Shown here piece by piece: positions 1-5,397 of a stretch of 5,951 nucleotides of DNA (within the stretch, counting starts at the first letter, position 1; each line of letters opens with the position of its first letter). This DNA comes from RGIG7213 sp045636245 (GTDB lineage: Bacteria > Bacillota > Clostridia > Oscillospirales > CAG-272). Below the pieces are notes generated by a model. That model had not been told where the DNA came from, did no database searches, and saw only the letters and a list, made by a program, of their open reading frames with translations. Location of the stretch: NCBI GenBank assembly GCA_045636245.1, contig JAZTXA010000081.1, positions 1-5,951 on the forward strand, given 5' to 3'. A program made the translations under genes and the position numbers.

Positions 1-416
1 GATACCGCAATAGCAATAATAAACGGAACGGGGTTTGTTTTCAGCTTCCTGCATATTTCAAGCGCAACGGGAGCGATCATAAGTACCGTTGCAACATTGT
101 CAACAAAAGCGGATATGATACCTGCGAAAAGCGCCATCGCAACAGCCGCCCACTGTACATTGGGCACTCTTTCCATAATCAGATCGGCAAGCAATTCGGG
201 CATTTTACTTTCGATAAACAAAGCGACAATCCCCATCGTTCCCGCAATCATAAGCAGAACATTGAAATCTATTGTTTCAAAAACACTTGATAACGGTAGC
301 ATTCCCGAAATTACAAATATCACCGCCGACGCAAGCGCAATATAAGGTCTGTACTTACTGAATACAAGCATCAATACGTATGTTACGGCAAACAATGCCA
401 AAGCTGCGTACATCAT
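1..416 (-). CDS. ArsB/NhaD/SLC13-like anion permease, N-terminal part (runs off left edge)
   Basis: Reading the minus strand from the ATG at 416 gives 138 residues with no stop, so the gene continues beyond the left edge. The protein is very hydrophobic: a first helix at about residues 4-19, a second at 26-40, a third around 52-68 and another around 88-105. It carries the signature FVDNVATVLMIAPVAL (about 104-119), typical of the ion-transporter superfamily that includes ArsB, NhaD and SLC13/citrate-type permeases. These are secondary carriers in the cytoplasmic membrane; full-length members are usually over 400 residues, so about a third is present. The substrate cannot be read from this fragment. 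A GGAAAG Shine-Dalgarno lies 12 nt upstream (429-434). An in-frame ATG one codon later (413) is an alternative start. The gene begins 20 nt after the phosphate symporter stop, with no terminator between, so the two are probably co-transcribed. Confidence 0.85.
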   Translation of the reverse strand, partial: MMYAALALFAVTYVLMLVFSKYRPYIALASAVIFVISGMLPLSSVFETIDFNVLLMIAGTMGIVALFIESKMPELLADLIMERVPNVQWAAVAMALFAGIISAFVDNVATVLMIAPVALEICRKLKTNPVPFIIAIAV

Positions 417-436
417 AAATTACTCTGTCTTTCCTT

Positions 437-2119
437 TCAATTTTCTTCCAAAGCTCCAACGGGATTTACAATACTGTATCCTACATTAACGAGGTGGTCC
501 GCCACACGCTCAAGACCTAATATCGCAGAGGAATAGTAAGGACTTACCTCCATACTGCAATTGCCTTCCGCAAGACGCGAAAAATGGCTTGAGATAAGTT
601 CTTTTTTCATATTGTCTACCGAATTTTCCAAATCTGCCAACTCACAGAGTCTGCCTTTGTTCAAGTTCTCGAATGCATCCTTGGCTATAACAAGCATCTG
701 CAAAACAGCTTCGTGCATAGTTTTTATATCGGTTCGCGCTCTGTCGGAAAACTCTATCTTCTTTCCGAGCATTTCTTCGCCTATCTCATAGAAGTTTTCA
801 GCATGGTCACCGATACGCTCAAGGTCGTTGATGACGTGGAAATATGAACCTATCACACGTTCATCGCTTTGCGATGCCCCTGCGGCAAGCTTTATTAAAA
901 ACTTGGTAAGTGCATCATTTGTAAAGTCAATGACAGCTTCATTTTCTTTGATACGCGCTGCGCTTGCAACGTTTCCCGTTTCCATAGCGGCAAAGGAAAG
1001 ATTCATATTTTCCTCAACCAAGTCCAGAATATATTCCATTTCTTTTTTGACCTGCATAAGCGCTATAGGAGGAGCTGACAAAAGTCTGTCGTCAACATAT
1101 TTAAGCGCACGCGCTTCTTCATCCGTATTTTTGTCTTTGATAACAAGACAAGAATATTTAACGAGATATTTTGTAAACGGAAGTAAAAGGCATGTGGTAG
1201 TAACATTGAATATCACGTGGAACACCGACACGCGCATCTGCAAGGACATAGGGTCATCCCCGGGAAAGAAAGAAACAAGTAAATTTACCGTGGGCTCTTT
1301 GAATATCCAGATAAGCGCAGTAAACAACACTGTACCGATAACATTGAATGTGAAGTGTATCAGTGCAACTCTCTTGGAATTTGCGTTAGCACCTACGGAA
1401 GCAAGCAACGCCGTCACACAAGTACCGATATTTGCGCCGAGCACAATGAACAGTGCCAGCTCAAGCGGAAGCACACCTGTGCCAACCATAGTGATAACAA
1501 CACCCGTTGCCGCTGATGAGCTTTGAATAAGTGCCGTAAATATAACGCCCACCAAAATCAGAAGAAGCGGGAAATCTATAGTCTTGAATATATTTGTAAA
1601 CAGTTCTTCAACAAGAGGATTTCCGAAAGCCTGTTCACTGCTCATAACATTAAGTCCGACAAAAATAAGACCGAGACCGGAGCAAAGCAAGCCTGCAATT
1701 TTGATCTTCTCATTTTTGAAAAAGCCCATCATAACTCCCGCAAAAGCAAAGAGGTACATAAGCATATTGAAATAGTCATTTTTGAGTGCGACAAGAACAC
1801 CCGTAACCGTTGTACCGATATTTGCACCCATAATTATTGGGGTTGCTTGCATAAGGGTCATAACGCCCGCATTGACCAAACCTATGACCATGACAGAGGT
1901 TGCCGACGAGCTTTGAATAATAGCGGTAACACCTGCTCCTATGCCAACACCGGAAAAACGGTTGTTGCTGATCTTCTCAAGCATTTTTTTCATTCCGCTG
2001 CCTGCGCTTTTTTCAAGCGCATCGCTCATAAAATTCATTCCTACAATAAACACGCCGACACCTGCCAAAAGCCAGATGAGGCTTTGTATAAGCTGAACAA
2101 TTTCTTCTGTTGACACCAT
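437..2119 (-). CDS. Na+/phosphate cotransporter with C-terminal PhoU domain
   Basis: This 560-residue membrane protein belongs to the NptA/YjbB-type Na/Pi cotransporter family, which moves inorganic phosphate across the cytoplasmic membrane coupled to sodium. Two inverted-topology repeats are visible. Each has the diagnostic QSSSA motif (residues 69-73 and 199-203) and a GANIGT motif about 25 residues later (98-103 and 228-233). The hydrophobic part ends near residue 320. The remainder (about 350-550) is helical and PhoU-like, with paired signatures NDLERIGDHAENF (431-443) and GLERVADHLVN (535-545), the metal-binding type motifs of PhoU. Length and domain order are normal for bacterial members with a fused PhoU domain. 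The ATG start is supported by AAGGAG (2129-2134) 9 nt upstream. The gene follows the response-regulator terminator and appears to have its own promoter. Direction of phosphate flow (import or export) cannot be decided from sequence. Confidence 0.95.
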   Translation of the reverse strand: MVSTEEIVQLIQSLIWLLAGVGVFIVGMNFMSDALEKSAGSGMKKMLEKISNNRFSGVGIGAGVTAIIQSSSATSVMVIGLVNAGVMTLMQATPIIMGANIGTTVTGVLVALKNDYFNMLMYLFAFAGVMMGFFKNEKIKIAGLLCSGLGLIFVGLNVMSSEQAFGNPLVEELFTNIFKTIDFPLLLILVGVIFTALIQSSSAATGVVITMVGTGVLPLELALFIVLGANIGTCVTALLASVGANANSKRVALIHFTFNVIGTVLFTALIWIFKEPTVNLLVSFFPGDDPMSLQMRVSVFHVIFNVTTTCLLLPFTKYLVKYSCLVIKDKNTDEEARALKYVDDRLLSAPPIALMQVKKEMEYILDLVEENMNLSFAAMETGNVASAARIKENEAVIDFTNDALTKFLIKLAAGASQSDERVIGSYFHVINDLERIGDHAENFYEIGEEMLGKKIEFSDRARTDIKTMHEAVLQMLVIAKDAFENLNKGRLCELADLENSVDNMKKELISSHFSRLAEGNCSMEVSPYYSSAILGLERVADHLVNVGYSIVNPVGALEEN

Positions 2120-2128
2120 AAATAATAT

Positions 2129-2134
2129 CTCCTT
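2129..2134 (-). promoter_or_regulatory. Ribosome binding site of the Na/Pi cotransporter gene
   Basis: On the minus strand the sequence reads AAGGAG, a near-perfect Shine-Dalgarno, 9 nt before the ATG at 2119. It fixes the start of the transporter. Confidence 0.8.
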
Positions 2135-2151
2135 ACAGATAGACCGATTTC

Positions 2152-2191
2152 AGTATATGATAACATATATTTGGCAAAGATACGGCAAAGA
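2152..2191 (-). promoter_or_regulatory. Candidate promoter and 11-bp-period direct repeat (possible response-regulator operator) for the Na/Pi transporter unit
   Basis: A minus-strand -10 candidate TATACT lies at 2152-2157, about 30 nt before the transporter ribosome binding site. No good -35 hexamer is present at normal spacing. Instead the region holds two exact copies of an 8-bp word, TCTTTGCC on the minus strand (GGCAAAGA on plus, at 2173-2180 and 2184-2191), whose starts are 11 bp apart. Direct repeats with about one helical turn of spacing, overlapping a weak -35, are the usual arrangement for activation by OmpR/PhoB-family regulators, and one such regulator is encoded immediately upstream. 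The repeat and the -10 match are seen directly; the regulator assignment is inference. Confidence 0.45.
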
Positions 2192-2192
2192 C

Positions 2193-2228
2193 AAAAAGGC
2201 ATTATGACACCAAAGTATCATAACGCCT
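2193..2228 (-). terminator. Intrinsic terminator of the kinase/regulator operon
   Basis: On the minus strand an inverted repeat begins 5 nt after the response-regulator stop codon. The 14-bp stem (arms 2215-2228 and 2197-2210, only G-T wobbles as imperfections) closes a 4-nt loop (2211-2214) and is followed by TTTT, then GTCTTT. This is a textbook Rho-independent terminator. It separates the signalling operon from the downstream transporter unit. On the plus strand the stem is followed by only a broken T run, so it is probably unidirectional; no plus-strand gene converges here. Confidence 0.9.
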
Positions 2229-2233
2229 CATTT

Positions 2234-2938
2234 TCAACTGTTCATTCTGTATCCTACACCGAGTTCATTTGTAATATAGCTTATCTCACCGGGATGGGCA
2301 CCGAATTTCTTTCTTATATTCGCCATATTTACCTGAAGCTTCTTTACGCTTGCATCGTCAGGATATTCTCTCCACACCGCTTTGATAATGGCAGCATAGG
2401 TCATCATTTTTCCGCAATTTTCCGACAGGAAAGACACAATATTATATTCGGTTTGCGTCAGCTTGATCTCCTCTCCCGAAATATATACTTGTCGGGCATC
2501 GTAATCGATAATAAGCTCTCCAAGTGTGAATTTCCCGCCCGAAAGATGTCCTTTGTCCGTACTGTGTCTGTTGTTTCTAAGCGTTGCTCTGACACGCGCG
2601 AGTAATTCCTCCGAACCAAACGGCTTTGTGATATAGTCGTTTGCTCCCATATCAAGCATTTTAACCTTTTCCCTTTCCTCGCTTCGCGCAGAAAGTACGA
2701 TGACCGGTGTAAACTCCCTTGTCCTTATCTCTTCAAGAAGTACGCTTCCGTCTTTATCGGGCAATCCGAGATCGAGAATAACAAGATCGGGAATGTGAGA
2801 GGAATACATTGTTTTCGCCATCTCATAATTCTTTGCAGATATAACTTGATAGTCATTTGCTTCAAGAAGTGCTGTGACAAAATTAAGTATATTTCCTTCA
2901 TCCTCAACGATAAGAATCTTGTATTTATTTTTATTCAT
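2234..2938 (-). CDS. KdpE-like OmpR/PhoB-family response regulator
   Basis: This 234-residue protein has an N-terminal receiver domain (about 6-120) and a C-terminal winged-helix DNA-binding domain (about 136-232), the standard OmpR-family layout and length. Receiver residues are all present: acidic pair E12/D13, phospho-acceptor D56 in LVILDLGLP, S83 in VLSARS, and K105 in TKPFG. The GANDYITKPFG and LLARVRATLR stretches resemble KdpE more than PhoB or OmpR. The probable recognition helix lies around 198-212 (VKKLQVNMANIRKKF). Phosphorylation by the partner kinase should control DNA binding. The ATG lies 8 nt inside the end of the kinase gene and has a GGAGG ribosome binding site (2948-2952) 9 nt upstream, so the pair is translationally coupled. 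No kdpFABC genes are in the window, so KdpE names the family and not a proven potassium function. Confidence 0.95.
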   Translation of the reverse strand: MNKNKYKILIVEDEGNILNFVTALLEANDYQVISAKNYEMAKTMYSSHIPDLVILDLGLPDKDGSVLLEEIRTREFTPVIVLSARSEEREKVKMLDMGANDYITKPFGSEELLARVRATLRNNRHSTDKGHLSGGKFTLGELIIDYDARQVYISGEEIKLTQTEYNIVSFLSENCGKMMTYAAIIKAVWREYPDDASVKKLQVNMANIRKKFGAHPGEISYITNELGVGYRMNS

Positions 2939-4022
2939 CAGATACTTCCTCCGTCATTAGTGAAAATCTGAACACGGCGCCGCCGTTTTTGGAGTTTTCT
3001 GCCGTTATATCACCGCCGTGCGCTTTTATTATGGTAGCACAGACCGAAAGCCCTATTCCTGCATTGCGTGAGCGTGTATCAGATGTATCCTCAGATTTAT
3101 CATTATATCCCACAAAGATACTGTCAAGCTTTTCCGGTGCGATTCCGCATCCGTCATCGGATATTTCAAATATTGCCTTTTGGTCAATCGTAAATACACG
3201 CAAGGAAAGCTTGGTAAAGCCTTCGGCATGATGAACGGCATTTTCAAGAATATTGATAATTACCTGCTCAATCAGAATGGCATCCATGGGAATAACTATC
3301 ACATCATCGGGAATATCGAGCTGTACCTTTTGTTCGGGATATCTCTTTCTGAATTTCAAAATAACGGAGTCTATCAACTCTTCAAGTACAGTCGGACTCT
3401 TTATGAGCTTTACACTTCCGCTGTCTATACGTGTAATAGAAAGCAGATTTTCGACCATTCTGATAAGCCATTCCGAATCCTCTTTGATTCCGTTTGCCAT
3501 CTGAAGCTTTTGCTCGTCGGTAAGCTTTTCGTAATTCGTAACGATTGACGAGCTTGCCCCGTATATGGTTGTAAGCGGTGTGCGAAGATCGTGGGATACA
3601 GCACGGAGAAGATTTGCTCGCATTCGCTCCTTTTCACTCTCTGCCTTGACTCTTTGCCACTCTTTCATTTTAGTGGTAAAAGCGCTTGTCAAAATTGAAA
3701 TGACAAGCATAATCACTGCAGAAATAATACTTTCGTGTGCGGAGAAATCCATGTTGAAATAAGGATATGTAAACGTATAATTGATTATAAAAACGCTTAA
3801 AATGGCTGATACAACACCGTAAACGTACCCGTCTGTCAAAAGCGAAACGAGAAACACCGAAAAAGCAAACAGCGTTGTTATCTGCTCCCACACATCGAAT
3901 TTTTGAAATAAAATACTGATACCAAAAGAAGCGACGAGAATCAACACGGTGAGCACTGTGTCAATTATTCTCTTTTTTGTTTTTCTGTTCATACGTACCT
4001 GCTTCATAAACATTGTTATCAT
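2931..4022 (-). CDS. KdpD-like sensor histidine kinase lacking the N-terminal KdpD/USP domains
   Basis: This 363-residue membrane kinase senses an unknown signal and should phosphorylate the adjacent regulator. Four hydrophobic segments (about 20-39, 46-62, 66-81 and 97-116) form a DUF4118-type module; NYTFTYPYFNMDF (81-93) resembles the corresponding loop of KdpD. A linker leads into the dimerisation/phosphotransfer domain with H144 in AVSHDLRTPLTTIYGA, followed by ENLLSITRIDSG (191-202). The ATPase domain has an N box with N257 and N261, a DDGCGI G1 box (289-294) and a GIGLS G2 box (322-326). Full-length KdpD is about 900 residues; the cytoplasmic KdpD domain with its own Walker motifs and the USP domain are absent. 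The ATG overlaps the upstream stop in ATGA (4019-4022), but no strong Shine-Dalgarno precedes it. M6 and M11 (the latter preceded by GCAGG) are alternative starts that leave all domains intact. Confidence 0.93.
   Translation of the reverse strand: MITMFMKQVRMNRKTKKRIIDTVLTVLILVASFGISILFQKFDVWEQITTLFAFSVFLVSLLTDGYVYGVVSAILSVFIINYTFTYPYFNMDFSAHESIISAVIMLVISILTSAFTTKMKEWQRVKAESEKERMRANLLRAVSHDLRTPLTTIYGASSSIVTNYEKLTDEQKLQMANGIKEDSEWLIRMVENLLSITRIDSGSVKLIKSPTVLEELIDSVILKFRKRYPEQKVQLDIPDDVIVIPMDAILIEQVIINILENAVHHAEGFTKLSLRVFTIDQKAIFEISDDGCGIAPEKLDSIFVGYNDKSEDTSDTRSRNAGIGLSVCATIIKAHGGDITAENSKNGGAVFRFSLMTEEVSDE
2948..2952 (-). promoter_or_regulatory. Ribosome binding site of the response regulator, inside the kinase gene
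   Basis: The minus strand reads GGAGG 9 nt before the regulator ATG at 2938, within the last codons of the kinase. It decides the regulator start and allows independent or coupled initiation. Confidence 0.75.
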
Positions 4023-4693
4023 TTTTCTTTAATTAATCCAAAATGCCCGGCAAGTATACGGACGACATCTTCCTTTGTATCTATGCCGTTATCCTCGCGG
4101 ATAACGGTGAAAAATCCGCTGTTGGCATATTCGTCATAATGCACTTTGCTGTTAATGCGCGCAAGTCCTTCACGGTAATTTTCCATCACCGCTTCAGAAT
4201 TTTCACAGCTGTCAATAACATTTAAAAGAAACTGTTTTTCGGGATCGCTTCTGTCAAAGAAACGCTCAACACTCATCGACTGCGGACAAAGCATCACCGC
4301 AACACGGTCATAATCGGAAATTTCTTTTAAAATATCAAGGGGGATATTTGTGTCAACTATAACCTTTTTATCTTTTGATATCGAAATAAGCTCGGCTATC
4401 TCAAACTCTGATGCCTCGCGTCCGACGGAATATATCCAGCGTTCATATTCCTCGGGACTTCTCCTGACAAAATCCTGCCAATTTTTCAGCATTTTGTTAT
4501 AGCACAGATCGGGATGTGTTTCGGGTGTTGCCACATTATCAGATACCGCCATATGGTAGTTTTCACCGCAACACACCATACCGTATTTATCTGCAAGCAT
4601 TTTAACTGCGGTGGATTTACCCGCATATGCCGTACCTGTAATGAAATATACATTTTTCAGGTAGTGCTTTAAGATGTTGTTTTCTATCTTCAT
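4019..4693 (-). CDS. P-loop NTPase / small-molecule kinase-like protein of unknown function
   Basis: I do not recognise a named family. The 224-residue product (from the ATG at 4693) has a Walker A motif GTAYAGKST (residues 20-28) after a beta strand NVYFI, and a plausible Walker B strand KKVIVDTN (109-116) with D114. The fold suggested is that of nucleotide or shikimate-type kinases; an arginine-containing segment RFFDRSDPEKQ (about 144-153) could be a lid. No membrane segment or signal peptide is visible, so it is probably cytoplasmic. The ORF also opens at a GTG at 4705 (228 residues), but the ATG at 4693 has AGGA 5 nt upstream and is preferred. It starts 21 nt after the FlaR-like gene and its TGA overlaps the kinase ATG in ATGA, so it is translationally coupled to the two-component system. 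It lacks the VDELAHTN-type motif of KdpD, so it is not a detached KdpD domain. The gene is convincing; its function is open. Confidence 0.85.
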   Translation of the reverse strand: MKIENNILKHYLKNVYFITGTAYAGKSTAVKMLADKYGMVCCGENYHMAVSDNVATPETHPDLCYNKMLKNWQDFVRRSPEEYERWIYSVGREASEFEIAELISISKDKKVIVDTNIPLDILKEISDYDRVAVMLCPQSMSVERFFDRSDPEKQFLLNVIDSCENSEAVMENYREGLARINSKVHYDEYANSGFFTVIREDNGIDTKEDVVRILAGHFGLIKEK

Positions 4694-4696
4694 TCT

Positions 4697-4702
4697 CTTC
4701 CT
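4697..4702 (-). promoter_or_regulatory. Ribosome binding site deciding the start of the second P-loop gene
   Basis: AGGAAG on the minus strand sits just upstream of the ATG at 4693 (AGGA is 5 nt away). The alternative GTG at 4705 overlaps this motif and has only a weaker GGTGAT upstream, so the ATG start is favoured. Confidence 0.55.
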
Positions 4703-4714
4703 CACACATTTTCA

Positions 4715-5203
4715 TCACCGTAAACGGTATAAAAATTCATCCGCCTGTTCTCTGTTTTTAAAAACGGTAATATTTTTATCTCTGTACCTATCAAGAAGCG
4801 TCATTATTTTTGGGCGTTGCTGAATATTGAAGGTTTTTATAAACTCAATAAATTCCGTATCTTCCTCGGTTTCTACCCACGGCATATCTTCTCTTTTCTT
4901 CCCGCGCCTTTGTGTGATGCCGTCAAGGCAAATATTCAGCGGATAATCCAAAAAGATTACTGTATCGCACTCGCTCATGCGCAGCTCCAGAGTGGAACCG
5001 TAATTGCCGTCAATTATCCACATATCCTTCTGAAGCACCTTTGTCAGCCTTTCAATAAAAACGCTTTTTTCCACCGTTGTTTTATCCTCATTCCAATACA
5101 TCATATCCAAATGATAAAGCGGAATGCCGGTGATATTATGTAATTCTCTTGCAAACGTACTTTTACCGCTTCCCGGACATCCTATGACTATAATTTTTTT
5201 CAT
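4715..5203 (-). CDS. FlaR-like (topology modulation protein / adenylate-kinase-like) P-loop protein
   Basis: This 162-residue cytoplasmic protein begins with a beta strand and a clear Walker A motif, GCPGSGKST (residues 8-16). It continues with ITGIPLYHLDMMYW (about 24-37), then WIIDGNYGSTLELRM (62-76), FLDYP (84-88) and RRGKKRED (99-106). This order is typical of the proteins annotated as DNA topology modulation protein FlaR or adenylate-kinase-like ATPase. Their true substrate is generally unproven; small-molecule or nucleotide phosphorylation is the likely chemistry. Length matches the family. The ATG is supported by GGAG 5 nt upstream (5209-5212). It is the first gene after the strong promoter in the divergent gap and appears to lead the operon that ends with the two-component system. 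Confidence 0.88.
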   Translation of the reverse strand: MKKIIVIGCPGSGKSTFARELHNITGIPLYHLDMMYWNEDKTTVEKSVFIERLTKVLQKDMWIIDGNYGSTLELRMSECDTVIFLDYPLNICLDGITQRRGKKREDMPWVETEEDTEFIEFIKTFNIQQRPKIMTLLDRYRDKNITVFKNREQADEFLYRLR

Positions 5204-5259
5204 TTATTCTCCGCTTGAAAATTTCCGTTTTTATTTAATTATTAAAAAACACCTTATTG

Positions 5260-5288
5260 ATTATAGCATAATTTATATCATTTTGCAA
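5260..5288 (-). promoter_or_regulatory. Strong sigma-A-type promoter of the four-gene operon
   Basis: On the minus strand the sequence reads TTGCAA (5283-5288), a 17-bp spacer, and TATAAT (5260-5265), with TG one base upstream of the -10 as an extended element. The -35 matches the consensus at four of six positions and the -10 at six of six, with ideal spacing. The predicted start is near 5253, giving a leader of about 50 nt before the FlaR-like ATG. Confidence 0.85.
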
Positions 5289-5318
5289 CGGCTTTCGTCA
5301 CAGAGCCCGTAAAACGAT

Positions 5319-5324
5319 TATACT
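5319..5324 (+). promoter_or_regulatory. Tentative -10 element for the YyaL-like gene
   Basis: TATACT lies about 60 nt before the ribosome binding site of the plus-strand gene. The best upstream hexamer is TCGTCA (5295-5300) at 18 bp, a mediocre -35. A second possibility is TATAAA at 5347-5352, which also lacks a good -35. A promoter must lie in this gap, but which one is used is uncertain. Confidence 0.3.
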
Positions 5325-5384
5325 GTTTTCTTCATATCTGTTATTGTATAAAAGGAATGAGCAGAGCTTAAAATATAAAAGTAA

Positions 5385-5390
5385 CGGAGG
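5385..5390 (+). promoter_or_regulatory. Ribosome binding site of the YyaL-like gene
   Basis: CGGAGG stands 7 nt before the ATG at 5398, a strong Shine-Dalgarno that fixes the start of the right-edge gene. Confidence 0.8.
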
Positions 5391-5397
5391 TAAATTT

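Noticed and set aside
828..1526. Long plus-strand open frame (232 codons) antisense to the Na/Pi transporter
   Set aside because: The minus strand encodes a complete protein with QSSSA, GANIGT and PhoU motifs through this region. The plus-strand product is low-complexity serine/threonine-rich with no recognisable domain, as expected from an antisense shadow.
1523..2113. Second long plus-strand open frame (196 codons) antisense to the transporter
   Set aside because: The product is rich in His, Asn, Lys and Cys with no motif or good ribosome binding site, and it lies entirely over a well-supported gene.
2171..2605. Plus-strand open frame beginning in the gap before the transporter
   Set aside because: It reads through the terminator stem and antisense across the DNA-binding domain of the regulator. 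The product has no domain and no convincing Shine-Dalgarno.
4019..4705. Split-KdpD idea: the P-loop protein as a detached N-terminal KdpD domain for the short kinase
   Set aside because: It has a Walker A but lacks the KdpD-type GAAPGVGKT context and the VDELAHTN motif, and its size and middle region do not match. A functional link remains possible; homology is not supported.
5229..5247. AT-rich palindrome TTTAATTATTAAA in the leader of the operon
   Set aside because: Short A/T palindromes arise often by chance in such AT-rich intergenic DNA, and there is no second copy to support a binding site.
5289..5310. Possible hairpin with GGCT/AGCC arms in the divergent gap
   Set aside because: Only about 4 bp pair cleanly around a 10-nt loop and no T run follows, so it is neither a terminator nor a convincing operator.
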